Positions 1 to 12,810 are shown, counted from the stretch's first letter. The stretch is DNA of 64,000 bases from Streptomyces sp. NBC_00523 (GCF_036346615.1 NZ_CP107836.1:3906001-3970000); one strand, 5' to 3'. Numbers and translations: made by a program. The notes: generated by a model from the sequence alone, not told the origin.

Positions 1-298
1 CGTCCGCCCCGCCGGAGCCCCGCCCCGCCCGCTGCATGGGCACGGCGGGAACGGCCTCGGCCGGACCCGCGCCGGGGCTCTCGGAAGCGCTCTCCGCTCC
101 GCCGCCGTCGGCCGGCGCGGGCGGCCAGGGGCCCGGCAGGACCGTTCCGCCTGGGTCGTCCGCCTCCGTGTCGACCTCGTGGTGGCCGGGGACGGCCTGG
201 CTCGGCACCTGGTGCCCGGGTGAGCCGGCCGGCTCCGTACCGCCGCCGGCGGTGGACACACCGTCGTACGACTCTTCCCTCTGCCCGTCACCGCTCAT
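1..298 (-). CDS. N-terminal part of an unidentified Pro/Gly/acidic-rich protein (runs off the left edge)
   Basis: An open minus-strand frame begins at an ATG at 298 (an in-frame ATG also lies at 322) and stays open to the window edge, about 99 codons. The start MSGDGQREESYDGV is followed by a low-complexity stretch rich in Gly, Pro, Ala, Glu and Asp, with no membrane segment or domain in the visible part. A GGGGG run about 8 nt before the 298 ATG favours that start. It lies downstream of atrA on the same strand, about 220 bp from the atrA stop. I do not recognise the family; the diagnostic part is probably outside the window. Confidence 0.45.
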   Translation of the reverse strand, partial: MSGDGQREESYDGVSTAGGGTEPAGSPGHQVPSQAVPGHHEVDTEADDPGGTVLPGPWPPAPADGGGAESASESPGAGPAEAVPAVPMQRAGRGSGGAD

Positions 299-517
299 CG
301 CGGACGCCCCCGTATGCGCCATCGGACCCGAATACCGGGCAAGCGTGCCACAGAGCGCCGATGCGGCGTGCCCTCAGTCCCACCAACCACTCATCCGGGG
401 CGTCCTCGCTAAATGCGAGTGCTGGTCGGCACTCCTTCGGGGAAGGAGCGAGGGGTTGGGTTGACGCGGCAGCGGGCGGGAGGCAGGGCATCGCGGCCCC
501 GCCCCGCGCGGCACCCG

Positions 518-1393
518 TCACTCGGGACGCGAGCGCAGCCCCTCCAGCAGGATGTCCAGCAGCCGGGAAGAGGCCGCCGCCTGCTGGGCCGCGTCCGGCA
601 GCGAAGGCGCGGCCGTCGCGATGACCAGCAGGACGTCCGACACCGTCACATCGTGGCGCAGCTCGCCCGACGTCCGGGCCCGGTCGACCAGCCGCCCCAC
701 GACCTCCAGCAGCTCGGCCGCACCGGCGCCCAGGTCCTCGTCGCCGGCCTCCGGACCGGTCCGCTGCCGGGCCACCGCCCGGGGCGCGGCCGTGCCCGCC
801 TCCTGCCGCTGCTGCGGCACCCGGGGCTCGTCCCCGCCCTCGCCGGCCTCACCGACCACGGTCGAGTCCTCGGCCTCCACACCGACCCGCAGTATCTGCG
901 GCGGCAGGAGCCTCCCCGCCCCCGAGGCCACGGAGGTCCGCAGGAAGCGCGAGAGCGCCGACCACGGCTCGTCCTCCTGCCCGAGCGCGGAACGCGCCTG
1001 GTCGGTCAGCCGGGCGGTCTCCTCCTCGGCTATCCGGCGCACCAGCACGTCCTTGCTGGGAAAGCGCCGGTAGACCGTACCGACGCCGACCCTGGCCCGA
1101 CGGGCCACGTCTTCCATCGGGGCCCCGTAACCGAGCTCCCCGAACACCTCGCGCGCAGCACGCAGTACGTGCTCGAGATTGCGCTGCGCGTCCACCCGCA
1201 GCGGGGCGGACCGTGCGTGCGCCGGCACACCGGCGGGCTGGGCACCGAGGCCGTTGCCCAGCGCGTTCACCGCCGCCGGAGGCGCGGTCGTCGTGGTGCC
1301 GCCCGTTCCGTTGAGGGTGCCAACTGCCCCGATGTGTCCGCTGCTTTCAGGCGCGACAGCAGTGGTCGGCCAATGCGATTCCTGAATGTCCAT
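518..1393 (-). CDS. atrA: TetR-family regulator AtrA
   Basis: A 291-residue TetR regulator. After a flexible Ala/Thr/Gly-rich N-terminus of about 65 residues comes the TetR DNA-binding domain at about residues 70-120 (AAREVFGELGYG, ARRARVGVGTVYRRF). The C-terminal all-helical domain would bind ligand and dimerise. The ATG at 1393 has a GGGGGAA ribosome site 4 nt upstream; the frame is open further upstream but that extension lacks domain content. Identity as AtrA rests on the TetR fold plus its position divergent from a type II NADH dehydrogenase, the arrangement in S. coelicolor, where AtrA activates actII-ORF4 and nagE2. A promoter-like element and an inverted repeat lie just upstream. An Ala/Glu/Gly-rich insert at about residues 160-200 is probably a loop. 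Confidence 0.85.
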   Translation of the reverse strand: MDIQESHWPTTAVAPESSGHIGAVGTLNGTGGTTTTAPPAAVNALGNGLGAQPAGVPAHARSAPLRVDAQRNLEHVLRAAREVFGELGYGAPMEDVARRARVGVGTVYRRFPSKDVLVRRIAEEETARLTDQARSALGQEDEPWSALSRFLRTSVASGAGRLLPPQILRVGVEAEDSTVVGEAGEGGDEPRVPQQRQEAGTAAPRAVARQRTGPEAGDEDLGAGAAELLEVVGRLVDRARTSGELRHDVTVSDVLLVIATAAPSLPDAAQQAAASSRLLDILLEGLRSRPE

Positions 1394-1416
1394 AACTGTT
1401 CCCCCGGTTATGACGC

Positions 1417-1432
1417 GTCTCCCCCCGGAGAC
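1417..1432. promoter_or_regulatory. Inverted repeat upstream of atrA
   Basis: GTCTCC-CCCC-GGAGAC, two perfect 6-bp arms around a 4-nt centre, 24 bp upstream of the atrA start and downstream of its probable -10 box. It could be an autoregulatory operator or only a leader hairpin; there is no direct evidence either way. Confidence 0.35.
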
Positions 1433-1484
1433 TCCCGCCGTGTCCGTCGAGGGTGGACCGATCGTCACCGTCCGACACCCCGAC

Positions 1485-1514
1485 GACATACGAACATAGT
1501 TGAGCCCGGGTCAA
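1485..1514 (-). promoter_or_regulatory. Probable atrA promoter
   Basis: On the minus strand TTGACC (1514-1509) is followed after 18 nt by TATGTC (1490-1485), a reasonable housekeeping-sigma pair about 90 bp upstream of the atrA start. The rest of the 1394-1733 gap between atrA and ndh holds no gene; I could not pick a convincing ndh promoter. Confidence 0.45.
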
Positions 1515-1733
1515 TTCAGAAGGGGGCAGTTCCGCCCGGAGCGCCCCCGGATCGGCGCAAGGACCGGTTGGTCACCACTTGATCCCCGTCCCGGCCCCCT
1601 GCCGCAATGCCTGACCTGCGGGGCTTGCGTACCAAGGGTCCGTCCCGCACCACCGGCCCGTCCACGACCTCCGGTCACACAATTTGCCGGGCCTGTGGAC
1701 AAATTCCGGTGCACGTTGCGTCATGGGGTGGTG

Positions 1734-3131
1734 ATGGCTTCAGCTTCCGGGGGCACACCCCCCGGCCCCCCGCCCGGCACGCGCATTCTCGTCGTCGGCG
1801 GAGGCTACGTCGGGATGTACACAGCGCTGCGTCTCCAGCGGAAGCTGAAGCAGAGACTGAGAAGCGGCGAGACCGAGATCGTGGTGGTCGCGCCCGAGCC
1901 CTATATGACGTACCAGCCGTTCCTCCCCGAGGCCGCCGCCGGCTCGATCTCGCCGCGCCATGTCGTCGTACCGCTGCGCCGCGTCCTGCCGCACTGCACC
2001 ATCGTCATCGGCGAGGCCCGGGCCATCGACCACACCAAGCGCACCGCGACCGTCACCACCCTCGCCAGCGGTGAGGACGGCACCGGCGCCCTGGAGATCG
2101 CGTACGACGAGCTCGTCCTCGCCCCCGGGTCCGTCTCGCGCACCCTCCCCGTCCCCGGCCTCGCCGACCACGGCGTGGGTTTCAAGACGATCGAGGAAGC
2201 CATCGGGCTGCGCAACCACGTCATCGAACAGATGGACATCGCGTCCGCCACCCGGGACCCCGCCGTCCGAGACGCCGCCCTGACCTTCGTCTTCGTCGGC
2301 GGCGGCTACGCGGGTGTGGAGGCGCTCGCGGAACTGGAGGACATGGCCCGCTACACCTCGCGGTACTACCACAACATCAAGGCCGAGGACCTGAAATGGA
2401 TCCTCGTGGAGGCCACCGGCCGCATCCTGCCCGAGGTCGGCGAATCCCTCGGCCGGTACGCCGTACGGGAACTGCGGGGGCGCAACATCGACGTACGCCT
2501 CGACACCCGGCTGGACTCCTGCGAGGACCGCGTCGCCGTCCTCAGCGACGGCTCCCGCTTCCCCACCCGCACCCTCGTGTGGACGGCCGGCGTCAAACCC
2601 GCCCCGCTCCTCGCCGCCACCGGCCTCCCCCTGGACGAACGCGGCAGGCTCGTGTGCACCGCGAAGCTCACCGTCGAGGGCACCGAACACGCCTGGTCGG
2701 CGGGCGACGCCGCCGCCGTTCCCGATCTCACCGCCGCCGAAACCGGCCGCACGACCGCCCCCAACGCCCAGCACGCCGTCCGCCAGGCGAAGGTCCTCGC
2801 GGACAACCTGGTCGCCGCGCTCGACGGGGGACCGCTCACCGAATACCGCCACAGCTACGCGGGCTCCGTCGCCTCGCTCGGACTCCACAAGGGCGTCGCG
2901 CACATCTACGGGCGTCGGCTGAAGGGCTATCCGGCCTGGCTGATACACCGCATGTACCACCTGAGCCGGGTTCCCACCTTCAACCGGAAGGCACGCGTCC
3001 TGGCCGAATGGACGCTCGCCGGTCTCTTCAAACGCGAGATCGTCTCCCTGGGCTCCCTGGAGCACCCCCGGGCCGAGTTCGAACTCGCCGCCGGACGCCG
3101 CCCGCGGCCGGACGGGGACGACTGTCAGTAG
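1734..3131 (+). CDS. ndh: Type II NADH dehydrogenase (non-proton-pumping NADH:quinone oxidoreductase)
   Basis: A 465-residue FAD enzyme that passes electrons from NADH to menaquinone at the inner face of the membrane. Two Rossmann dinucleotide-binding motifs are clear: RILVVGGGYVGMYTA near the N-terminus for FAD, and TFVFVGGGYAGVEALAELE mid-protein for NADH. Also present are VWTAGVKPAP and the FAD-contacting AGDAAAVPD, and the amphipathic C-terminal region (YPAWLIHRMYHLSRVP) that typically anchors NDH-2 to the membrane. The ATG at 1734 is preceded by GGGGTGG and starts just before the first Rossmann strand; the open frame extends back to 1500 but is domain-free there. It is divergent from atrA, so the two may share control. 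Confidence 0.9.
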   Translation: MASASGGTPPGPPPGTRILVVGGGYVGMYTALRLQRKLKQRLRSGETEIVVVAPEPYMTYQPFLPEAAAGSISPRHVVVPLRRVLPHCTIVIGEARAIDHTKRTATVTTLASGEDGTGALEIAYDELVLAPGSVSRTLPVPGLADHGVGFKTIEEAIGLRNHVIEQMDIASATRDPAVRDAALTFVFVGGGYAGVEALAELEDMARYTSRYYHNIKAEDLKWILVEATGRILPEVGESLGRYAVRELRGRNIDVRLDTRLDSCEDRVAVLSDGSRFPTRTLVWTAGVKPAPLLAATGLPLDERGRLVCTAKLTVEGTEHAWSAGDAAAVPDLTAAETGRTTAPNAQHAVRQAKVLADNLVAALDGGPLTEYRHSYAGSVASLGLHKGVAHIYGRRLKGYPAWLIHRMYHLSRVPTFNRKARVLAEWTLAGLFKREIVSLGSLEHPRAEFELAAGRRPRPDGDDCQ

Positions 3132-3310
3132 GGTCCGACACACTGGACGTGTGACCATGGGTGGGCCCACATCTGCACAGAGTGACCCGGCCGGCAGCAA
3201 CCGACAGTGACCAGCGAAAACCGCCCCAGGAGCGACGAACGCGCCCGACGCCCTGGCAGAGGAAGCACCCGCCCGAGCGGACCAGACCGACACACGAGGC
3301 CAGAAATTCC

Positions 3311-4957
3311 GTGAACTTCACGCGTTGGAGCGCCCGCCTCCCCGGTACGCAGCGTCGCGCCGCCCGGGAGGACCACAGCTCCGTACCGGCGGCCCGCGCC
3401 GAACCGGGCGCCGCCCCGCCGCAGGGCGGGACCGTCGGCGTCCCGCTGCCCTCGGCGCCCGACCTGGAGGACCTCTCCGCCCGCGACATCCTGGGCCGGC
3501 TGCCCGCCCTCGTCGCCCTGGTGCACGGCCCCCACCACCACATCGCCTACGTCAACGACGCGTACGCCGCCGCCTTCGGCCCCCGCCCCTGCGGCGCCCC
3601 GGCCGCCGAGGTGATGCCCGAGCTGGCCGAGATCGGCCTGCTCCCCCTCATGGACCAGGTCCTGCGCAGCGGCACCCCGCGCACGGTCAAGTCCCGCAAG
3701 GCCGCTGACGGCCGCTCGTACACCGTGACCTGCACTCCTGTGCGCCCCGACCAGGAGAAGGGCCGCGACAGCGGAGTCCTCGTGTACGCGGCCGACGTCA
3801 CCGATCACGCCGAGGCCGCCGAACGGCTGCGTGCCAGCGAGGGCCGCCACCGCGAAACCGCCGTCACCCTCCAGCGCTCGCTGCTCCCGCAGGAGCTGGA
3901 ACAGCCCGACGACCTGCGGATCGCCGCCACCTACCAGCCGGGCGGCACGGACGCCGCGGTCGGCGGCGACTGGTACGACGTCATCACCCTCGGCGCGGGC
4001 CGCACCGCGCTGGTCATCGGGGACGTGATGGGACGCGGGGTGCGCGCCGCCGCCGTCATGGGTCAGCTCCGCACCGCCGTACGGGCGTACGCCCGGCTTG
4101 ACCTTCCGCCGCACGAGGTCCTTCAGCTGCTCGACGGGCTCGCCGCCGAGATCGACGCCAGCCAGATCGCCACCTGCGCCTATGCCGTGCACGACCCCAA
4201 CGAGGGGCTGCTCGTCTATTCCTCCGCTGGCCATCTGCCGATCCTGGTGCGCGACGAGGACGGCACGGTCCACCGAGCGGAGGAGCCGATCGGCCCGCCG
4301 CTCGGCACCGGCGGCTGGATCCACACCTCGGGCACGATCCCGCTGCCGCCCGGTTCCACCGCCGTCCTCTACACGGACGGGCTGGTCGAGCGCCGCAGCG
4401 AGGACATCGACGAGGGCGTGGGCGCGCTGGAGCGGGCGCTGTCCGGGGCGACGGGCGCGCCGCAGGTCGTCTGCGACCGGCTGATCCGCTCCCTCAACGT
4501 CACCGCGGAGCACGACGACGACGTGGCGGTCCTGGTCGTGCAGCACCCGGCGCGCACGGGCGCCGCCGCGGAGCTGTTCCACAACGCCTCGCTCGAACTG
4601 CTCGGCGGCATCGAAGCGGCTCCCCGCGCCCGCGCCTTCGCGACGGGCGTGCTCGCCTCGTGGCGATTCCCGGTGGAGCTGTGCGACCTCGGGGTCCTCG
4701 CCGCCGGGGAGCTCGTCGCGAACTCCCTCCAGCACGGCACCCCGCCGATGCGCCTCGGCCTGCGCCGCACCGACCGCCGCCTGATCATCGAGGTGACCGA
4801 CGGCGACGACCACCTGCCGCGCCGCCGCCGCGCCGAACCGGCGGACGAGGCGGGCCGGGGCATCGAGATCGTCGCCTCGATCGCCACGTCGTGGGGGAGC
4901 CGCCGCACGCCGGGCGGCGGCAAGGCCGTGTGGTGCGAGTTCGTCCTGCCGCGGTAG
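3311..4957 (+). CDS. PAS / SpoIIE-type PP2C phosphatase / RsbW-like ATPase regulator
   Basis: About 548 residues from a GTG at 3311 (GAGG 11 nt upstream). Three modules are visible. A PAS-like sensor lies at about residues 50-160 (HHIAYVNDAYAAAFG, then YTVTCTPVRPD). A SpoIIE/RsbU phosphatase lies at about 180-370 (GGDWYDVITLG, LVIGDVMGRGVRAAAVM, LLVYSSAGHLPILV, VLYTDGLVERR) with the metal-binding aspartates intact. A GHKL ATPase of the anti-sigma-kinase type ends the protein (AAGELVANSLQHGTPP, AGRGIEIVASIA). Such proteins dephosphorylate anti-anti-sigma factors and may also bind sigma or anti-anti-sigma partners. It follows ndh on the same strand and ends 9 nt from the convergent MFS gene. 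The cognate partners are not in the window. Confidence 0.85.
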   Translation: MNFTRWSARLPGTQRRAAREDHSSVPAARAEPGAAPPQGGTVGVPLPSAPDLEDLSARDILGRLPALVALVHGPHHHIAYVNDAYAAAFGPRPCGAPAAEVMPELAEIGLLPLMDQVLRSGTPRTVKSRKAADGRSYTVTCTPVRPDQEKGRDSGVLVYAADVTDHAEAAERLRASEGRHRETAVTLQRSLLPQELEQPDDLRIAATYQPGGTDAAVGGDWYDVITLGAGRTALVIGDVMGRGVRAAAVMGQLRTAVRAYARLDLPPHEVLQLLDGLAAEIDASQIATCAYAVHDPNEGLLVYSSAGHLPILVRDEDGTVHRAEEPIGPPLGTGGWIHTSGTIPLPPGSTAVLYTDGLVERRSEDIDEGVGALERALSGATGAPQVVCDRLIRSLNVTAEHDDDVAVLVVQHPARTGAAAELFHNASLELLGGIEAAPRARAFATGVLASWRFPVELCDLGVLAAGELVANSLQHGTPPMRLGLRRTDRRLIIEVTDGDDHLPRRRRAEPADEAGRGIEIVASIATSWGSRRTPGGGKAVWCEFVLPR

Positions 4958-4966
4958 CGGCCGCGC

Positions 4967-6280
4967 TCAGCGCGCGGCGGCCATGGGCTCCGGCGCGCTC
5001 TCCGGCACGGAGACGGCCACCACCCGCGACGGCACGTGCGCGAGCGAGGGCTGGTCCTGTACGGGGGTGAGCCGTCGGCCGAGCCGCAGCGCGAGCGCGG
5101 TGATGCCCAGCGAGAACAGCACGAACGTCACGATGTACGGGCCGTGCAGCGAGGCCCCCATCGGACCGCCCACGGCCGGGCCGACGGCCAGCGCGAGCTG
5201 CTTGCAGAGCGCGAACGCCGAGTTGTACTGGCCCACCATCGACTCCGGCGCCAGGTCCGCCACCAGCGGCGCGACGGTCGGCGACAGCATGGACTCGCCG
5301 AGCCCGAACAGCGCGTACGTGGAGATCATCGCGGCCGTCGCCATGGTCTGGCTGCCGTGCCCGAGGCCCGCGTAACCGGCCACGATCCAGGCGAAGGCCC
5401 AGATCAGGCCGACCGCCGCGATGACCCGGGTGCGCCGCCGGCGCTCCACGAGACGCAGCACGACGAACTGGGCGACGACGATCACAGCGGTGTTGGCGGC
5501 CAGCGCGATGCCGAGCGTGGAGGGCTCGATGCCGGCGGCCTCGGTGCCGTACGCCGCGAGCCCGGACTCGAACTGCCCGTAGCAGGCGAAGAACAGCACG
5601 AAGCCCAGCACGCACAGCTGCACCATCGCGCGGTGCGAGAGCAGCGTCCGCAGTCCGCCGCGCGGGGCCGGTGCCCCGGCCGCCGCCTCCGGCGCGCTGA
5701 CGGGGGCACTCGGCATCCGCACGGTCGCCGCGATGACGCCGAGCACCAGGAACATGACCGCTTCGATCAGGAACAGCAGCGTGAACGACGCCGGGCTGCT
5801 CGTGTCGACGATCTGCCCGCCGACCAGACCACCGATCCCCAGGCCCAGGTTCTGCAGGAAGAACTGCATCGCGAAGGCCCGGGTGCGGGTCGCGGGACCG
5901 GTGCACCGGACGAGCATGGTGGCGAGCGCGGGCTGCATGACGGCGGTGCCGGCGCCGAGCACGGCAGCCGCCAGAACGGCGGCGGTGACCTGCGAGGACA
6001 CACCGAGCGCGACGGCGCCCAGGGAAGCGACGGCTGAGGCGGCGATCAGCACGGGCAGCGGACCGCGACGGTCGATCGCCCGGCCGGTGAACGGCAGCAC
6101 GGCAAGCGCCGCCATGGCGAAGACCGCCAGCACGATCCCGGCCGTACCGGCGCCCAGATCCCGTACCTGCGCCACATAGACGTACAGATACGGAACGGTG
6201 AACCCGAGCCCGAACGCGCTCAGCGCGCTCCCCAGCTGGATCCGCCGCAGTGCTGCGCCCATTTCCCTGGTCACACTCAC
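4967..6280 (-). CDS. MFS transporter, probable exporter
   Basis: A 437-residue polytopic membrane protein with about 12 hydrophobic segments. The N-half carries the MFS loop pattern GRAIDRRGPLPVL between TM2 and TM3, and the central loop is Pro/Ala-rich. Start GTG at 6280; an in-frame GTG at 6274 fits the GAGG ribosome site better, so the exact start is uncertain. It is transcribed divergently from the MarR gene at 6419, and the intervening 138 bp carries a perfect operator-like inverted repeat. This fits a MarR-controlled efflux pump; the substrate cannot be read from sequence. Confidence 0.85.
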   Translation of the reverse strand: MSVTREMGAALRRIQLGSALSAFGLGFTVPYLYVYVAQVRDLGAGTAGIVLAVFAMAALAVLPFTGRAIDRRGPLPVLIAASAVASLGAVALGVSSQVTAAVLAAAVLGAGTAVMQPALATMLVRCTGPATRTRAFAMQFFLQNLGLGIGGLVGGQIVDTSSPASFTLLFLIEAVMFLVLGVIAATVRMPSAPVSAPEAAAGAPAPRGGLRTLLSHRAMVQLCVLGFVLFFACYGQFESGLAAYGTEAAGIEPSTLGIALAANTAVIVVAQFVVLRLVERRRRTRVIAAVGLIWAFAWIVAGYAGLGHGSQTMATAAMISTYALFGLGESMLSPTVAPLVADLAPESMVGQYNSAFALCKQLALAVGPAVGGPMGASLHGPYIVTFVLFSLGITALALRLGRRLTPVQDQPSLAHVPSRVVAVSVPESAPEPMAAAR

Positions 6281-6337
6281 CTACCTCAAGCTCTCGAAGC
6301 CTCTGAGTCGTACCGATCGAACGACTCGAACCCGAAG

Positions 6338-6353
6338 ACTTTATCACTAAAGT
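6338..6353. promoter_or_regulatory. MarR-type operator between exporter and regulator
   Basis: ACTTTA-TCAC-TAAAGT: perfect 6-bp arms, AT-rich in a very GC-rich region, centred in the divergent promoter region between the MFS gene and the MarR gene. Position, symmetry and length are typical of MarR dimer sites, so it probably serves both genes. Confidence 0.65.
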
Positions 6354-6418
6354 TAGACGTTGAACACTACGACTCGAAGGACTTCGACGGCTATGGGTGG
6401 CGTGCCATACTGCGCGCC

Positions 6419-6973
6419 ATGTCCGACACCACCGAGCCCGGACTCGATGAGCCGAGCCTCGACGAGCAGATCGCCGCCTACCAGCGCGAGTACCGCGACC
6501 TGGACCCCCAGGTCGAACAGGTCGTCTCCGCACTCGGCCGGCTGAACCGCCGGATGAACGTCGCGTACGGGAGACAGCTCGCCGCGCTCGGCATCAGCAA
6601 CGCGGAGTGGGAGGTCTTGAAGACCCTGGTGCTGGGCGGAGAGCCCTACCGCCTCGGCCCCGGCGAGCTCGCCAAGCGGCTCGGTCTCACCCCGGCCGCG
6701 ATGACGCACCGGATCGATCGGATGGCCGGTGAGGGCCTGGTGACGCGCGACCGGGACGAGAACAACCGCGTCCGCGTCATCGTGGAGCTGACGGACGAGG
6801 GCCGTACGAAGTGGCTGGAGGCGATGCGGATGGCCACGGACTTCGAGGCGGACCTGCTCCAGGATCTCGACGGCGAGGAGCGCGGGGTGCTCGGCGCGAT
6901 GCTGACCCGCCTGCTGCGGAGGGTGGAGCACGCCCAGCCGGACGCCGGCGGCCGGCTCACCGACCTGGACTGA
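6419..6973 (+). CDS. MarR-family transcriptional regulator
   Basis: A 184-residue winged-helix regulator. The recognition region LAKRLGLTPAAMTHRIDRM is followed by the wing VTRDRDENNRVRVIVELTDEG, the MarR signature. Helices at both ends would form the dimer interface. The ATG at 6419 lies 66 bp from the inverted repeat at 6338-6353, so autorepression plus control of the divergent exporter is the simplest model. The last gene before the rrn promoters. Confidence 0.9.
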   Translation: MSDTTEPGLDEPSLDEQIAAYQREYRDLDPQVEQVVSALGRLNRRMNVAYGRQLAALGISNAEWEVLKTLVLGGEPYRLGPGELAKRLGLTPAAMTHRIDRMAGEGLVTRDRDENNRVRVIVELTDEGRTKWLEAMRMATDFEADLLQDLDGEERGVLGAMLTRLLRRVEHAQPDAGGRLTDLD

Positions 6974-7001
6974 GCGGCCCGGCGGGGCAGGTGGGGAGGG
7001 G

Positions 7002-7030
7002 TTGACACGCCCCTCGGCGATCCGTAAGGT
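7002..7030 (+). promoter_or_regulatory. rrn promoter, most upstream (consensus -35)
   Basis: TTGACA (7002-7007), 17-nt spacer, TAAGGT (7025-7030). The only one of the four elements with a consensus -35 box. It starts 29 bp after the MarR stop and about 640 bp before 16S. The whole 6974-7648 stretch has no protein gene; it is rRNA promoter and leader. Confidence 0.7.
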
Positions 7031-7124
7031 TCTTCGGGTTGCCACGGAGCCTGAACGGTTCTGCGGCAGCCGATCCCGCCGCAGACGCGGCACACCAAAC
7101 TCAGCACGATCTCCCGTTCGGGGA

Positions 7125-7144
7125 AATTTCGGCATGCCGAAATT
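7125..7144. repeat. Perfect 20-bp palindrome in the rrn promoter region
   Basis: AATTTCGGCATGCCGAAATT is fully self-complementary. It lies about 50 bp upstream of the TAGAGT box at 7185 and is markedly AT-rich at its ends. It could be a regulator-binding site or a cruciform-prone UP-like element. Confidence 0.6.
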
Positions 7145-7184
7145 AATTTCGAAGGCCCGATTATGAGCCGCCGGGAAAATCCGC

Positions 7185-7190
7185 TAGAGT
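7185..7190 (+). promoter_or_regulatory. rrn promoter -10 element (second)
   Basis: TAGAGT, the same hexamer found in the two repeated cassettes downstream (7265-7270 and 7366-7371). No good -35 hexamer precedes it. In S. coelicolor rrnD there are four promoters, and this arrangement of four elements matches that. Confidence 0.5.
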
Positions 7191-7235
7191 TTTGGACGTC
7201 GGAAGGGCCCAACAGCCCGGAGGACAAGCCCCGCT

Positions 7236-7274
7236 GACTGGGAATCAGGCCCGAAGGGATCTGATAGAGTCGGA
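7236..7274 (+). promoter_or_regulatory. rrn promoter cassette, copy A (third)
   Basis: A 39-bp element containing GGGAATC and, 18 bp on, CTGATAGAGTCGGA (-10 TAGAGT at 7265-7270). It aligns without gaps to copy B 101 bp downstream with only a handful of mismatches. No TTGACN box sits at normal spacing; GGGAATC occupies the -35 position instead. Confidence 0.6.
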
Positions 7275-7336
7275 CTCGCCGGAAAGGGAAACGCGAAAGC
7301 GAAGAACTGGAAAGCAGAAACCGCTTGACCCGCTTC

Positions 7337-7375
7337 GACCGGGAATCGGACACGAAAGAGTCTGATAGAGTCGGA
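7337..7375 (+). promoter_or_regulatory. rrn promoter cassette, copy B (fourth, proximal)
   Basis: Second copy of the 39-bp element: GGGAATC in the -35 position and TCTGATAGAGTCGGA around the -10 (TAGAGT 7366-7371). It lies about 275 bp upstream of mature 16S. Confidence 0.6.
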
Positions 7376-7444
7376 AACGCAAGACCGAAGGGAAGCGCCC
7401 GGAGGAAAGCCCGCAGGGGTGAGTACAAAGGAAGCGTCCGTTCC

Positions 7445-7459
7445 TTGAGAACTCAACAG
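7445..7459 (+). promoter_or_regulatory. Antitermination-like element before 16S
   Basis: TTGAGAACTCAACAG, repeated as TTGAGAACTGCACAG just before 23S (9444-9458), 13 of 15 bases identical. A conserved motif preceding both large rRNAs fits the nut/boxA-type element of actinobacterial rrn leaders. Confidence 0.5.
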
Positions 7460-7460
7460 C

Positions 7461-7476
7461 GTGCCAAAAGTCAACG
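7461..7476 (+). other. 5' arm of the pre-16S processing stem
   Basis: GTGCC (7461-7465) and AGTCAACG (7469-7476) pair with GGCAC (9267-9271) and CGTTGACT (9255-9262) beyond the 16S 3' end, with a small internal loop between the helices. This brackets 16S and is the expected RNase III-type processing stem. Confidence 0.6.
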
Positions 7477-7648
7477 CCAGATATGTTGATACCCCGGCCT
7501 GCTTCGGCAGGTTGGTGGTTCCTTTGAAAGTCCTGCCGAGTCATTGACTGGGTAGGCAAAACACAGCGAGGACGCAGTGGACGACGGGTCATATTCCGAC
7601 CCTGTTCGTTCCGCTCTCGTGATGTGTCTCCCGATTACGGGAAAACAT

Positions 7649-9179
<1,531 letters not shown>

Positions 9180-9443
9180 AGCATCTAGATTCCGCAAGGA
9201 ATCCAGAGCCACTACGTCGGCAAATGTTCGACGGTGGTCAGCTCATGGGTGGAACGTTGACTACTCGGCACGACAAGTTGTTTGTCACTAGTACTGCTTC
9301 GGCGTGGAACGTGTAGGAACAACTGGTCGGGTCGGGCACGCTGTTGGGTATCTGAAGGTACGGGCTCGTTTGAGTCTGTCCTTCGGTTGCCGGCCCCAGT
9401 GAACTCGCCCGTGAGGGTGGGGTGGTGGGTGGCTGGTCGTTGT

Positions 9444-9458
9444 TTGAGAACTGCACAG
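9444..9458 (+). promoter_or_regulatory. Antitermination-like element before 23S
   Basis: TTGAGAACTGCACAG, the second copy of the motif found at 7445-7459. Here it overlaps the 5' arm of the 23S processing stem. Confidence 0.5.
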
Positions 9459-9470
9459 TGGACGCGAGCA
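9447..9470 (+). other. 5' arm of the pre-23S processing stem
   Basis: CACAGTGGACGCGAGCA (9454-9470) is the perfect reverse complement of 12605-12621, and AGAACT (9447-9452) that of 12624-12629, with a 1x2-nt bulge between. The two arms enclose the whole 23S gene, so this is the RNase III-type processing stem. Confidence 0.8.
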
Positions 9471-9475
9471 TCTGT

Positions 9476-12599
<3,124 letters not shown>

Positions 12600-12604
12600 T
12601 CAGT

Positions 12605-12629
12605 TGCTCGCGTCCACTGTGTTAGTTCT
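12605..12629 (+). other. 3' arm of the pre-23S processing stem
   Basis: Reverse complement of 9447-9470 (17 bp plus 6 bp, small bulge). It begins only a few bases after the 23S 3' end, in the short 23S-5S spacer, which holds no gene. Confidence 0.8.
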
Positions 12630-12677
12630 GAAATAACGAACAGCCGTGTTTTCATCCGGTTGGTTCAATTTCATAGT

Positions 12678-12797
12678 GTTTCGGTGGTCATTGCGTTAGG
12701 GAAACGCCCGGTTACATTCCGAACCCGGAAGCTAAGCCTTTCAGCGCCGATGGTACTGCAGGGGGGACCCTGTGGGAGAGTAGGACGCCGCCGAACT
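12678..12797 (+). rRNA. rrf: 5S ribosomal RNA
   Basis: 120 nt: starts GTTTCGGTGGTCATTGCG, contains CGAACCCGGAAGCTAAG and GGGAGAGTAGGACGCCG, and closes with a 3' end complementary to the 5' end (GGTGG with CCGCC). The truncated response-regulator frame on the other strand runs through it in antisense. Confidence 0.97.
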
Positions 12798-12810
12798 CCT
12801 TTTAGGAAGA

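Noticed and set aside
1740..3293. 517-codon minus-strand frame opposite ndh
   Set aside because: Antisense shadow of ndh; no recognisable domain.
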